Assembly (NCBI GenBank): GCA_964352715.1
Contig: CAYGSU010000013.1
Coordinates: 1 to 64,000, forward strand
From: JAVKBW01 sp964352715
GTDB taxonomy: Bacteria; Pseudomonadota; Alphaproteobacteria; UBA8366; Aestuariispiraceae
Direction of reading: 5' to 3'
Length of the DNA stretch: 64,000 bases
Part shown: positions 43,982 through 53,652 of the stretch, in pieces
Numbering within the stretch: position 1 is the stretch's first letter
How the letters are laid out: each line of letters opens with the position of its first letter
Program-made: the position numbers and the translations under genes
Notes under the pieces: model-generated
Database searches by the model: none
Seen by the model: the letters and a program-made list of their open reading frames with translations, nothing else
Told to the model about the DNA's origin: nothing

Positions 43982-44857
43982 TTATTCGAATGTAATCACC
44001 ACACGACGGTTTAGGCGTTCCTTTATCCCGTCCGCCGTATCAATCGCCGGCTTGCTCTCGCCCGAGGCAGCGATCTTGATCACGCCATTGGCGATGCCGC
44101 GTGCCCGCAGGGCATCGGCCACTGCATCGACCCTCTTCTTCGAAAGCGCCACGTTGTATTCGTTGGAGCCCGACTTGTCGGTATGGCCGGTCAGCGCAAG
44201 GGCTGATGCGCCGCTTTCACGGAATGCCCGAACGGCGTCAGCAATGGTAAGCTGTTCTGTTTCAGGAATCGATGCGCTGTCGAAATCGAAGAAAACGATC
44301 ATCGCGCCGGGCAATGCTGCAGGTTCGGGGGCCGGTTCCGGCTCCGGTTCAGGCGCAGCTGCGACAACAGGTTCAAGGGCTGCTTCCAGCGTCCGCATCC
44401 ACAATTCAAAATCAGAACGGCAGGCGGCGATATCCGCAGGCTGAATGTTTTCTTCCTGTTCCTGCATCCAGCAGTCGAACATGACCTGGGCCAGGGCCGC
44501 CGCTTCAGGCGCTTTTTGCGCTCCGCCGGCACTGAGAGCCTGAATCAGTCGAACCCGGGCATCGGTAAGAGTGCCAACCATATCGGCAGGCAGATCGCGC
44601 GCCGAAATTTCCTCGGGCGCCGGGTTATTGCCTTCCAGAACGCTACGCGCCCGAAGCGTGAATGTTTCAGCGTCGGACCAGTCGGTTTCCGCCGCTTCCA
44701 TTTCCGCAAGCTCAACGTAGCCGGAATGCAGGTTGGCTTCGTATTCACCGCCCGGAGGCGTTTGGGACTTGATATCGGGCAGGCTGCTGACTGCACATCC
44801 TGCAAGCATCGCTGACGACAGGGCCAGGACGCTGATCGTGCGCCAATTCATTTTCAT
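43982..44857 (-). CDS. OmpA family lipoprotein, copy 2
   Basis: 291 residues with the same layout as copy 1: lipobox AGC (SSAMLAGCAVSSLPDI), helical domain with YVELAEMEAAETDW and FDCWMQEQEEN, an acidic Pro/Glu repeat linker (EPEPEPAPEPAA), and an OmpA-like C-terminal domain (FFDFDSASI, LTGHTDKSGSNEYNVALSKKRVDA). The two copies differ mostly in signal, linker and scattered residues. The gene is divergent from the M48 peptidase by 203 bases, the arrangement that was copied to create copy 1. Confidence 0.9.
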   Translation of the reverse strand: MKMNWRTISVLALSSAMLAGCAVSSLPDIKSQTPPGGEYEANLHSGYVELAEMEAAETDWSDAETFTLRARSVLEGNNPAPEEISARDLPADMVGTLTDARVRLIQALSAGGAQKAPEAAALAQVMFDCWMQEQEENIQPADIAACRSDFELWMRTLEAALEPVVAAAPEPEPEPAPEPAALPGAMIVFFDFDSASIPETEQLTIADAVRAFRESGASALALTGHTDKSGSNEYNVALSKKRVDAVADALRARGIANGVIKIAASGESKPAIDTADGIKERLNRRVVITFE

Positions 44858-45060
44858 GTTTCTTCCCCAGTCTGCTCTGTGTCGAGCATGTTTGTGCGAA
44901 CCCCTCCGCAGCCTTAAGAATCCACAACGCTGCGACAGAGTCTACGCGTTTCTTCGGAAGTTTTTATGTCCGTCGGACTATGCGATGGTGAAATTTCCGC
45001 AATTCGTCCCTATTTCTATCGTATTGACTCGCTAGAATTGAACCTCCAGGACGAAACGAC

Positions 45061-46542
45061 ATGCATATTTCGAGCTTCAATCCCTCACGACGGCATTTTC
45101 TGGCGGGAGGCGCCTGCGCCTGCGGCGCAGTTCTTACCGGCTGTGGCACGAACAAGGCGACAGGCGACAGCAGTTTCACCGGTTTCTATTCCGTCGAAGA
45201 CGACATCAAGATGGGCAAGGAGCAGCATCCGATCCTGCTGAAACAGTTTGGCGGCGAATACGACAATGTGCGTATGCAAAACTATGTGACCTCGATCGGC
45301 AACAAGGCGGCGGCTTTCTCCGAATACAAGTTTCCCTACAAGTTCACTGTCGTAAATTCACCGATCGTCAACGCCTTCGCCCTGCCTGGCGGGTATGTCT
45401 ACGTATCGCGCGGGCTGATCGCGCTGGCGTCAAACGAAGCGGAGCTGGCGGGCGTGATTTCACACGAAATCGGCCATGTTACAGCCCGTCATACGGCGGA
45501 ACGCCTGAGCCAGTCGCAACTGGCGCAGCTCGGCGTCGGACTGGTCGGTATCCTGACCGGCAGTTCGGCAGCGGCGAATGCAATCGGGCAAGGGGCCGGC
45601 GTCTATATCCAGCAGTTTTCACAATCGCAGGAGCTGGAAGCCGACACGCTGGGCATCCGTTACATGAGCAAGGCCGGATACGACCCGGATGCGATGACCG
45701 ACTTTCTGTCGTCACTGCGCGATCATTCGCGGTTCGAGGCGGCGCGGGCAGGACAGGACCCGAATTCGGTCGATGATTACAATATGCTCGCCACACATCC
45801 GCGCACGATTGAACGGGTTCAGCAGGCGGAGCGGCTGGCGGCGGTAAACAGGCCGCAAAACCCGTATATCGGTCGCGACACGTACATGAACCAGATCAAC
45901 GGCATCCTGTATGGCGATGATCCGGAACAGGGCTTCATCGACGGTCGCGAGTTCATTCACCCGGAACTTCGGTTCCGGTTTACCGTACCGGAAGGCTTCC
46001 TGCTCAGAAACGGCGCAAGCAAGGTTACCGCCAACCATCCCGATGGCGGCATCATCATTTTCGATATGGGCAAAAGCGCGCGTGGCGTCTCGATGACCGA
46101 GTACCTGCAACAGGACTGGACCCGCAACCAGCGGGTTAACGGTCTGGAGAAGATTTCGGTGAACGGCGCGGACGCCGCGACGGGAACCACGGTCGGTCAG
46201 TCAGGCAACACCAAGCTGGATGTCCGGCTGGTCGCAATCCGCGGCGACAATGATCAGGTCTACCGGTTTATCTTCGCCACGGTGCCGAACAAGACCAGTA
46301 CCTTCCAGACAGCCCTGCAACGGACAACCTACAGTTTCCAGCGCATCAGCAAGGCGGAAGCAGCCAAGATAAAACCGAGCCGGCTGATCGTCGTACCGGT
46401 TTACAAAGGCGATACCATCGCCTCGCTGTCCCGCACCATGCCGTTCGGTAAATTCAATGAACAGGCTTTCCGCGTGCTGAATGACATGGGACCCAACGAC
46501 CCCTTGCCGACGGAAGGGGTCGTCAAGGTCGTCGCGTCTTAG
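45061..46542 (+). CDS. M48 family metalloprotease, Tat-exported lipoprotein
   Basis: 493 residues. Twin-arginine signal SRRHFLAGGA (residues 9-18) plus a lipobox LTGC indicate folded export and lipidation. The zinc motif HEIGH is at 135-139 and the third ligand is Glu193 (ELEADTLG). Residues 280-440 are an extra domain, and the C-terminal 60 residues (VYKGDTIASLSRTMPFGKFNEQAFRVLN) resemble LysM-like peptidoglycan binding. Similar BepA/LoiP-type peptidases monitor outer-membrane protein assembly. It is divergent from an OmpA lipoprotein, a fitting functional neighbour. A truncated copy of its 5' end lies at 43836. Confidence 0.92.
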   Translation: MHISSFNPSRRHFLAGGACACGAVLTGCGTNKATGDSSFTGFYSVEDDIKMGKEQHPILLKQFGGEYDNVRMQNYVTSIGNKAAAFSEYKFPYKFTVVNSPIVNAFALPGGYVYVSRGLIALASNEAELAGVISHEIGHVTARHTAERLSQSQLAQLGVGLVGILTGSSAAANAIGQGAGVYIQQFSQSQELEADTLGIRYMSKAGYDPDAMTDFLSSLRDHSRFEAARAGQDPNSVDDYNMLATHPRTIERVQQAERLAAVNRPQNPYIGRDTYMNQINGILYGDDPEQGFIDGREFIHPELRFRFTVPEGFLLRNGASKVTANHPDGGIIIFDMGKSARGVSMTEYLQQDWTRNQRVNGLEKISVNGADAATGTTVGQSGNTKLDVRLVAIRGDNDQVYRFIFATVPNKTSTFQTALQRTTYSFQRISKAEAAKIKPSRLIVVPVYKGDTIASLSRTMPFGKFNEQAFRVLNDMGPNDPLPTEGVVKVVAS

Positions 46543-46558
46543 CGCAGACCGCGTCGTA

Positions 46559-47389
46559 TTAGTGCGACATCAGCACCGGCACGGTCATGTGATCGAGAAT
46601 ATGGCGGGTAACACCGCCAAGTACCATTTCCCGAAGTCGGGAATGGCCGTAAGCGCCCATCACCAGCATGTCGGCCCCACTATCGGCGACCTGGTTCAGC
46701 AGAACGTCATCAACCGACAGATCCTTGTCGGCGAACCGGTTCACTGAAACCTTCAATCCGTGTTCGCTGAGATACCGGGCGATATCCGCACCCGGCACAT
46801 CGCCATCACTATGGCGCGGATCAACCGACACGACAGATACCGATTTCGCCCGTTCCAGGAAGGGCATTGCATCGGCAACGGCGCGTGCGGATTCACGACT
46901 GTGGTCCCAGGCGACCAGAATGTTCTCGCCCATTTTCCCGGCGATGCCGGTATAGGGCACAACCAGTACCGGCCTGCCGGCAGAAAACACGATATCGTCC
47001 GGCACATCGCGATAGGCGACGATGTCGACATCCTCATCTTCCTGACCGATCACAATGAGGTCGGAACAGCGGCCGATCCGCGAAACCGTTTCGGCGATCG
47101 GCCCGGCGGAATGGTTCCATTCCGCACGGTCCTCGCGTCCGGCTTTCGAGACAGCATCGCGGAACAGTTTTTCCGAATCCGCTGCCTGCTTTTCCATATC
47201 CTCTTCAAGCATCTGGAACACTTCCGGCGGAACATGCACCGAGGCATAGGCCGGCATTGCCGTGGGCGGCTTCACAAAAAGCCCCGTCAGATGCGCATCA
47301 TGTGTTTCAGCAAGGGTGACGGCGGCGGCCAGGTTGCGTTTCGCCCGCTCGGTCGCATCGACATGGACCAGGATACTCGTTAGCGACAT
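46559..47389 (-). CDS. Universal stress protein, tandem Usp domains
   Basis: 276 residues from the ATG at 47389 (GAGAGGAA 8 bases upstream). Two UspA-like domains: residues 1-145 (SLTSILVHVDATERAKRNLAAA) lack a canonical ATP motif, while residues 150-276 end with GAYGHSRLREMVLGGVTRHIL, the G-x2-G-x9-G(S/T) ATP-binding signature. Tandem Usp proteins respond to starvation, redox or envelope stress. It is monocistronic, convergent with the M48 gene. Confidence 0.9.
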   Translation of the reverse strand: MSLTSILVHVDATERAKRNLAAAVTLAETHDAHLTGLFVKPPTAMPAYASVHVPPEVFQMLEEDMEKQAADSEKLFRDAVSKAGREDRAEWNHSAGPIAETVSRIGRCSDLIVIGQEDEDVDIVAYRDVPDDIVFSAGRPVLVVPYTGIAGKMGENILVAWDHSRESARAVADAMPFLERAKSVSVVSVDPRHSDGDVPGADIARYLSEHGLKVSVNRFADKDLSVDDVLLNQVADSGADMLVMGAYGHSRLREMVLGGVTRHILDHMTVPVLMSH

Positions 47390-47532
47390 GTTCTGTATTC
47401 CTCTCATTCAGTCAGTCGTGTTTATTGTATGGTTCCAGTCTGCACCGGATCGCCGCGACGGACCTTGATTTCGATCAATGGTCGTTAACATCGTCAATTT
47501 GCGGGCTGAAATTTATCATTGTAACAAGAGGC

Positions 47533-47877
47533 ATGGCGAAGAACCTGAACTCACCGAAAGTCGTTCGCGACGAGACACTGCGCCTCGCGACGACACATCT
47601 CGCTGAATCGGCGATCGCCAAAGCCAGCCTTAGGCTTAACAGGGAAATTCGTGAAATAACCCGTACCATCTTTGCCACACCGGTCATCGCGGCATTTTTG
47701 GGGTTGGTGTATTCCTTCTACGACGATCAGGTATGGATCGGTATTCTGGCGCTGGTTGCAATAGGCGCCCTGCCGGCGCTGATCGCCTTGCTGATGTTCA
47801 AGCTGAATGACAGGCGTACATTGAACAACCGGTTGATCGACGAATACGAACTTCGGCGACGCTACGGCCGGGTCTGA
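47533..47877 (+). CDS. Small two-helix membrane protein, hypothetical
   Basis: 114 residues. Residues 35-55 (FATPVIAAFLGLVYSFY) and 63-87 (VWIGILALVAIGALPALIALLMF) are membrane helices, flanked by basic segments. The N-terminal 30 residues look amphipathic and the end is RRRYGRV. I recognise no family. GAGG lies 4-9 bases before the ATG. The stop precedes the fcl gene stop by 10 bases. Confidence 0.6.
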   Translation: MAKNLNSPKVVRDETLRLATTHLAESAIAKASLRLNREIREITRTIFATPVIAAFLGLVYSFYDDQVWIGILALVAIGALPALIALLMFKLNDRRTLNNRLIDEYELRRRYGRV

Positions 47878-47886
47878 CCCCGTTGC

Positions 47887-48831
47887 CTATTTGGCGTGGT
47901 TCTGCCTGTACCAGTCGTAGACGGCGGCCAGGCCATCGCGCAACGGCGTCGATGCCCGCCAACCGAGAGCCGAAAGTTTCGCCGGGTCGGACAGCTTGCG
48001 CGGCGTACCGTCAGGCTTTGTCCGGTCGAATTCGAGCGTTCCTTCATACCCGACGACATCGCAGATGGTGCGCACCAGATCGGCGATGGTGATTTCCTGA
48101 CCCGAGCCGACATTCAGCAGGTCCTCGTCGGTCTCATCGACATTCTCCAGCACGAACCGGATTGCATCGGCAAGATCGTCGACATGCAGGAACTCCCGCG
48201 TCGGCTCGCCCGATCCCCAGACCTGCATCGATGGCGCGCCCGTTACTTTCGCTTCATGCGCCTTGCGCATCAGGGCCGGAATCACATGGCTGGTTTCCAG
48301 ATCGAAATTGTCGCCGGAGCCATAAAGGTTGGTCGGCAGCAGGCTGACGGCGTTGAACCCGAATTGCTTGGCATAGGACCGGCACATGACGATACCGGCG
48401 ATCTTGGCGACGGCGTAGGCCTCGTTGGTCGGTTCCAGCGAGCCGGACAGAAGGGCTTCCTCTCGCATCGGCTGTTCGCAGAATTTCGGATAGATGCAGG
48501 TCGATCCCAGAAAGACGAATTTCTTCACCCCGTGCCTGTAGGCCGCGTCGATCAGATTGGTCTGGATCAACAGGTTCTCGCGGATGAAATCGCCTGAATA
48601 GATATCGTTGGCGACGATGCCGCCAACTTTCGCGGCGGCGTCGATCACCGCATCGGGCCTTTCCGCCGACAGAAAGGCATCGACTGCGGCCCGGTCTGTC
48701 AGATCGAGATCAGCGCGGCTGCGTTCCAGAATATCCGTATAACCCGCGGCGCGAAGGGCCCGGCTGACCGCCGACCCGACCATGCCGCGATGGCCCGCTA
48801 CAAACACCCGTGCCGAAGCATCAATCACCAC
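47887..48831 (-). CDS. fcl: GDP-L-fucose synthase
   Basis: 314 residues. An extended SDR with FVAGHRGMVGSAVSRAL for NADP binding and the YxxxK-type catalytic segment YAVAKIAGI after a catalytic Ser. Motifs FLGSTCIYPKFCEQPMRE and NLYGSGDNFD mark GDP-4-keto-6-deoxymannose epimerase/reductase (Fcl/WcaG). It makes GDP-L-fucose for surface polysaccharide. It lies 9 bases downstream of gmd and is certainly co-transcribed with it. Confidence 0.94.
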   Translation of the reverse strand: MVIDASARVFVAGHRGMVGSAVSRALRAAGYTDILERSRADLDLTDRAAVDAFLSAERPDAVIDAAAKVGGIVANDIYSGDFIRENLLIQTNLIDAAYRHGVKKFVFLGSTCIYPKFCEQPMREEALLSGSLEPTNEAYAVAKIAGIVMCRSYAKQFGFNAVSLLPTNLYGSGDNFDLETSHVIPALMRKAHEAKVTGAPSMQVWGSGEPTREFLHVDDLADAIRFVLENVDETDEDLLNVGSGQEITIADLVRTICDVVGYEGTLEFDRTKPDGTPRKLSDPAKLSALGWRASTPLRDGLAAVYDWYRQNHAK

Positions 48832-48840
48832 CGCGCGTCC

Positions 48841-49881
48841 TCAAATCGATGTCCGGGCGGTAATGACATGGCCGGCATCGGTCAGCGTGCGTTCCTGTGC
48901 GGCCATTTCAATATCGTTGTCGACCATCATCTTCACCAGTTCATCGAACGATACTTTCGGCGCCCAGTTCAGCGTCTCGCGCGCCTTCGTCGCATCGCCG
49001 AGCAGGCAATCGACCTCGGTTGGCCGCAGATAGCGCGGATCGAATTCGACGTGATCCTGCCAGACCAGGCCGGCATAGCCGAAAGAGGCTTCCAGAAAAT
49101 CCCGTACCGACCGGGTTTCACCCGTTGCCACGACATAATCGTCCGGCTTTTCCGCCTGCAGCATCAGCCACATCGATTCAACATAATCGCCGGCGAAGCC
49201 CCAGTCGCGCTTGGCATCCAGATTTCCGAGATAGACCTTATCCTGCAAACCGTGCCGGATGCGGCCAACGGCCCGTGTGATCTTGCGCGTAACGAAGGTT
49301 TCGCCGCGCCGCGGGCTTTCGTGGTTGAACAGGATGCCGTTCGCAATGAACAAATCGTAAGCTTCACGGTAATTGACGGCATACCAGTACGCGGCAACCT
49401 TGCCGACCGCATACGGGCTGCGCGGATAGAACGGGGTCGATTCAAGCTGCGGCGGGTTGGCCGCACCGAACATCTCGGAGCTGCCGGCCTGATAGACCCG
49501 GACCTTGCGTTCGGTTTCGATCTGATAGTCGCGGATTGCATCGAACAAACGAAGTGCGCCGGTTGCCACAACGTCGGCCGTGTATTCCGGCTGATCGAAA
49601 CTGACGCGGACATGGCTTTGCGCCGCAAGATTGTAAACCTCGTCCGGCCGCACCTTGCCGAGCACCCGGCGAATGCCGGACGCATCGGAAAGATCACCGA
49701 AATGCAGGATCAGGCGCGGCGACGGCTCGTGCGGGTCGCGGTACAGATGATCGATGCGGTCCGTCGTGAAGGTTGAGGCGCGGCGCATCAGACCATGCAC
49801 CTCGTATCCCTTTTGCAGCAGAAATTCCGCCAGATAGGAACCGTCCTGACCGGTAATGCCCGTGATGAGTGCTCGTTTCAT
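48841..49881 (-). CDS. gmd: GDP-mannose 4,6-dehydratase
   Basis: 346 residues. Cofactor motif GITGQDGSYLAEFLLQKG, catalytic YxxxK as YPRSPYAVGKVAAYW, and RRASTFTTDRIDHLY typical of Gmd. It makes GDP-4-keto-6-deoxymannose, the substrate of Fcl. The gmd-fcl pair is a complete two-step GDP-L-fucose pathway. No glycosyltransferase or manC is adjacent. Confidence 0.95.
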   Translation of the reverse strand: MKRALITGITGQDGSYLAEFLLQKGYEVHGLMRRASTFTTDRIDHLYRDPHEPSPRLILHFGDLSDASGIRRVLGKVRPDEVYNLAAQSHVRVSFDQPEYTADVVATGALRLFDAIRDYQIETERKVRVYQAGSSEMFGAANPPQLESTPFYPRSPYAVGKVAAYWYAVNYREAYDLFIANGILFNHESPRRGETFVTRKITRAVGRIRHGLQDKVYLGNLDAKRDWGFAGDYVESMWLMLQAEKPDDYVVATGETRSVRDFLEASFGYAGLVWQDHVEFDPRYLRPTEVDCLLGDATKARETLNWAPKVSFDELVKMMVDNDIEMAAQERTLTDAGHVITARTSI

Positions 49882-50033
49882 GTCCGCGACCCTGGTTTTG
49901 TCGTTCGCTTGGTAGGTGCCGCCCGGCGCTTGGTCAACCCCCAGCCATGATCGCCCGCATCAAGCCTCTGGTCTAGTCTCAATGCATGCGCTATCCCATG
50001 CGCCGACTTCGCATTCCAAAGACGGTGGACAAA

Positions 50034-51236
50034 ATGACGACCAACACGTTTCTGACAATCGACGATATCGACCCGACCGCAAAAATCGCCCTGGTGCGGG
50101 GTGACCTGAATGTGCCGATGGATGGCAACCGTGTGACGGATGCAACGCGGCTGGACAGGCTGAAGCCGACAGTTGACGATCTTGTAGCCAGAGGCATGCA
50201 GGTCGTGCTGATGTCGCATTTCGGACGACCCAAGGGCAAACGCGTGCCGGAAATGTCACTGGCGCCAATCGCCCCGGCCCTGTCTGACGCGCTCGGCCGG
50301 CCCGTCGAAACTGCTGCCGACTGCATCGGCGATGCCGCGGCGACGGCAATTGCACAGGCGAAACCCGGTGCGGTCATCATGCTGGAAAACCTCAGGTTCT
50401 ACCCGGGCGAGGAAGCGAATGACGAAGATTTCGCCGGGAAACTGGCCGCATTGGGCGATGTCTATGTCAATGATGCTTTTTCTGCCGCGCACCGGGCGCA
50501 TGCATCGACCCATGCGATCGCGCACCACCTGCCCGCCGTTGCAGGCCGTAATATGGAAGCCGAGCTGAAGGCGCTGAATGCGGCGCTTGGCGATCCGAAA
50601 CGGCCGGTTGCGGCGATTGTCGGCGGCGCAAAGGTTTCAACCAAACTTCAGGTCCTGAAACATCTGGTGGAAAAGGTCGATATGCTGATTATCGGCGGCG
50701 GTATGGCCAACACATTTCTGTCGGCGCAGGGTATATCCGTCGGCAAAAGCCTGTGCGAAACCGATCTGGCCGATACCGCCCGCGATATCCTGGACCGGGC
50801 TGCCGAGGCGTCCTGCGAGATCGTTCTGCCGGTCGATGCCCGAATCGCCCCGGCTTTCGAACCAACCCCGAACGCGGCAACCGTTCCGATCGACGCCGTA
50901 GCCGACGACCAGATGATTCTCGATATCGGGAAGGCTTCCGCAGACGATCTGGTGCGACGCCTTTCCGGGTGCCGGACGCTGGTCTGGAACGGTCCGATGG
51001 GCGCGTTCGAAATCAGCCCGTTCGACGAGGGAACCGTCGCCGTCGCCAAGGCTGCGGCAGACCTTACCAGCCAGGGCAAGCTTGCGTCCATCGCCGGCGG
51101 CGGCGATACGGTCGCGGCGCTTAAGCATGCTGAAGTGCTGGAGGCGTTTACCTATGTATCGACCGCCGGCGGGGCTTTTCTGGAATGGATGGAAGGGCGC
51201 GACCTGCCCGGCGTCTCCGCCCTTTTCAAGAGCTGA
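50034..51236 (+). CDS. pgk: Phosphoglycerate kinase
   Basis: 400 residues from the ATG at 50034, canonical length. VRGDLNVPMDGNRVTDATRL, MSHFGRPKG (substrate loop), FRYPGEEANDEDFA-like acidic loop and the nucleotide-binding GGGDTVAALKHA near the C-terminus are visible. It transfers phosphate between 1,3-bisphosphoglycerate and ADP in glycolysis. It is convergent with the TPR-methyltransferase gene, and no gapdh is adjacent. Confidence 0.96.
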   Translation: MTTNTFLTIDDIDPTAKIALVRGDLNVPMDGNRVTDATRLDRLKPTVDDLVARGMQVVLMSHFGRPKGKRVPEMSLAPIAPALSDALGRPVETAADCIGDAAATAIAQAKPGAVIMLENLRFYPGEEANDEDFAGKLAALGDVYVNDAFSAAHRAHASTHAIAHHLPAVAGRNMEAELKALNAALGDPKRPVAAIVGGAKVSTKLQVLKHLVEKVDMLIIGGGMANTFLSAQGISVGKSLCETDLADTARDILDRAAEASCEIVLPVDARIAPAFEPTPNAATVPIDAVADDQMILDIGKASADDLVRRLSGCRTLVWNGPMGAFEISPFDEGTVAVAKAAADLTSQGKLASIAGGGDTVAALKHAEVLEAFTYVSTAGGAFLEWMEGRDLPGVSALFKS

Positions 51237-51248
51237 CAAGGGCAGCGC

Positions 51249-52250
51249 CTAATCCGGCTTGCGGGCGACCAGAACCCGGCCTGAGACGGGATTGCCGTAT
51301 TCGGTGCGCAGGACTTCCTTTGAATCCACCAGCACAGAGAATCCGAGCGCCTCAAGCGTTTTGGCGGCATACGCTTTTGCGTGGCAGTACCGGCCGCTCG
51401 ATTCAAGCAGGTACTTTGCCTTGCCCCGGTTCTGCTGCACTGAAAAGCCGAGCAGGCCACCCGGTTTCAGCGCCGCATGGAAGCCGGTCAGAACTTCGGT
51501 CAGGTCGCCGAAATAGCACAGCACGTCAGCGGCGATAACGGCGTCATACTGCTGTTTCTTTTTTACCAGCAGAGCGTTCAGGTCACCCTTATCAAGCCGG
51601 CTGTAGAGTTTCTTCTTTTTCGCGATGGCGAGCATTTCGCCGGACAGGTCGATACCGTCCAGCCGTTTCGCCATCGGCTTCAGCAATGGTCCGCACAGGC
51701 CCGTGCCGCAGCCGGCATCGAGAATATGCAGGCCTTTCGACCGGCTGAAATAGCGGCTCATCGCTTCAACGATCAGCGCCGGTGCGCGGTATTCCAGTTC
51801 CTCGAGCTTGGTTTCAAAACTGTCGGCGAACTCATCGAATGTCTTGCGCACATAGGCCGCATTCGCGCGGTCCGGCATGTCCGCGCCGGTGACCGCCGCC
51901 ACCATGTGGGCTGCGATCGGGTTGTCCGGATAATCGGCAAGCCATTGCCGCGCGACGACGACCGCATCTTCCCGCGACCCGGCATGATGCAACCCGTACA
52001 GCGCCTTGCCGAGATTGGAATGCACATACTGGTCGGTTGGATCAACATCGAGCGCCTTCAGAAAGTACCGGATGGCGGGGGGATAATCGTCCTGATCGTA
52101 TCGGACAATGCCGATGGAGTGCAGTGCGCCCTGGTGCGCCGGGTCGATTTCAAGAATCCGGTGATACAGAACTTCAGCCTCGTCCAGGCGGCCGGCATAG
52201 TAGTGGACGTCGGCCTGTTCGTAGAGCTCTTCCGGATCGTCGTCGGTCAT
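51249..52250 (-). CDS. TPR-containing class I SAM methyltransferase
   Basis: 333 residues from the ATG at 52250 (the frame continues upstream but that part is non-conserved). Residues 5-110 contain about three TPR units (YEQADVHYYAGRLDEAEVLY, ALHSIGIVRYDQDDYPPAIRYF, VHSNLGKALYGLHHA). Residues 150-333 are the methyltransferase, with SAM motif ILDAGCGTGLCGPLL, DLSGEMLAIA and DAVIAADVLCYF. Similar fusions methylate proteins or small molecules; target unknown. Divergent from NUDIX across about 120 bases. Confidence 0.87.
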   Translation of the reverse strand: MTDDDPEELYEQADVHYYAGRLDEAEVLYHRILEIDPAHQGALHSIGIVRYDQDDYPPAIRYFLKALDVDPTDQYVHSNLGKALYGLHHAGSREDAVVVARQWLADYPDNPIAAHMVAAVTGADMPDRANAAYVRKTFDEFADSFETKLEELEYRAPALIVEAMSRYFSRSKGLHILDAGCGTGLCGPLLKPMAKRLDGIDLSGEMLAIAKKKKLYSRLDKGDLNALLVKKKQQYDAVIAADVLCYFGDLTEVLTGFHAALKPGGLLGFSVQQNRGKAKYLLESSGRYCHAKAYAAKTLEALGFSVLVDSKEVLRTEYGNPVSGRVLVARKPD

Positions 52251-52367
52251 GCGGCCGGGTCTTTCGTTGGCGCGTTGAGGCAGTACAGCGGCAATGCATA
52301 CAAGGCCCGACCCGCCTGCTGCAAGTCTGCCTTGTCGAATGCCCGGCCAACCCGCAGAATATGCCTC

Positions 52368-52931
52368 ATGACTGATACCCGCGAAAAGAAAGGCCCGCGC
52401 ATTCGCCATATACCCGATGGCGACAATATGGAGCGCCTTGTCTGCCCGGATTGCGGATTCATCCAGTACGACAATCCGAAAATCGTGGTCGGCGCAGTCG
52501 TCACATTTGGCGATAAAATACTTCTTTGCCGACGGAACATCCATCCACGCAAAGGCTACTGGACGATCCCCGCCGGCTATCTGGAGCTGCATGAGACACC
52601 GGTTGACGGCGCGCGGCGCGAAGCGATGGAAGAAGCCAATGCAGATCTGGAAATCGACCGGACATTGGCGATCTATTCAATTCCCAGAATCAGCCAGATC
52701 CAGATTCTCTATCGGGCGACGCTGATCGGTGGAACGCACAGCCCGGGACCGGAAAGTCAGGAAACCGCCCTGTTCGACTGGCAGGACATTCCGTGGTCCG
52801 AACTCGCTTTCCCGTCCGTCAAATGGGTCCTTACCCAGCACAACAGCGTGCGGGACAAGACGGAATTTGCGCCCTTCAGCAACCCGGACGGCGAAAACGG
52901 CGACTATAACAGGGACGAACCGATCGTCTGA
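52368..52931 (+). CDS. NUDIX hydrolase with N-terminal zinc ribbon
   Basis: 187 residues from the ATG at 52368. LVCPDCGFIQYDNPKIV is a half zinc ribbon as in the NudC-like group, followed by the Nudix box GYLELHETPVDGARREAMEEA, with catalytic RE and EE. It hydrolyses nucleoside diphosphates linked to another moiety; NADH or ADP-ribose is possible, but only the family can be stated. Convergent with yciB by 10 bases. Confidence 0.88.
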   Translation: MTDTREKKGPRIRHIPDGDNMERLVCPDCGFIQYDNPKIVVGAVVTFGDKILLCRRNIHPRKGYWTIPAGYLELHETPVDGARREAMEEANADLEIDRTLAIYSIPRISQIQILYRATLIGGTHSPGPESQETALFDWQDIPWSELAFPSVKWVLTQHNSVRDKTEFAPFSNPDGENGDYNRDEPIV

Positions 52932-52941
52932 TCAGGCGGTT

Positions 52942-53553
52942 TCAGCTCTTGTCGTCGGAATCCGTGTCTTCGTGAACCGTATGGCGGCTGATCATCGGAA
53001 TCTGCGTGAGCATGAACACCATTGTCAGGCCAAGCGCCCCGAAAACCTTGTAGGTGACCCAGAAATCGTCGGTCTGGGTGCGCCAGACGATCTCATTCAT
53101 TACCGCCAGGAAGGCAAACAGACAGCCGAAACGAAGAGTCAGCTTGGTCCAGCCTTCCTCGGTCAGATTGAGCGCTGAACTCATCACGAAACGCAGTGGC
53201 TGCCGACCGAGCAGAACGCTACCGATCATCACCACCGACAACAGGCCATTGACGATTGTCGGGCGGATTTTGATGAAAGTGTCGTCTTCAAGATAAAGGG
53301 TAAGCCCGCCGAGTATCAGCAGGATGGGCGCCATGGCGAGCGGCAGTTTCGGAAACGTGCGGGCCACCGCATAGGAAAGGACAAGCACGACCACAGTGGC
53401 AATCATTACCGCTGCGGTCGCTACGAACAGATCGCTCAACAGATACGCCACGAAAAAAACAACCAGCGGGCCGTATTCCGTCGCCGGTCCCAGCCATCGC
53501 GGCGGCTGGCGCTTTTCAGATCCTGGATCAGCCACCGGTAGATTTCCTTTCAC
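52942..53553 (-). CDS. yciB: YciB/IspZ family septation-related membrane protein
   Basis: 203 residues with about five membrane helices (LVVFFVAYLLSDLFVATAAVMIATVVVLVLS; MAPILLILGGLTLYLED). The family signature is visible in KIRPTIVNGLLSVVMIGSVLLGRQPLRFVMSSAL and WTKLTLRFGCLFAFLAVMNEIVWRT. YciB links cell-envelope synthesis to cell division and is in the inner membrane. It is alone in its unit, convergent with NUDIX. Confidence 0.9.
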   Translation of the reverse strand: MKGNLPVADPGSEKRQPPRWLGPATEYGPLVVFFVAYLLSDLFVATAAVMIATVVVLVLSYAVARTFPKLPLAMAPILLILGGLTLYLEDDTFIKIRPTIVNGLLSVVMIGSVLLGRQPLRFVMSSALNLTEEGWTKLTLRFGCLFAFLAVMNEIVWRTQTDDFWVTYKVFGALGLTMVFMLTQIPMISRHTVHEDTDSDDKS

Positions 53554-53652
53554 AATCGTGACGATTGGTTATAAACCGCCACCCCATTCGATCAAGGCGT
53601 TATCCGGTGATTTTTCTTTGCCCCGGTTGCCGGTTTTCGCTAGGATTCAGTC

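Noticed and set aside
43752..44444. 230-residue open frame on the + strand
   Set aside because: Chimera of the M48 remnant and antisense of OmpA copy 2; only the first part reflects a decayed gene.
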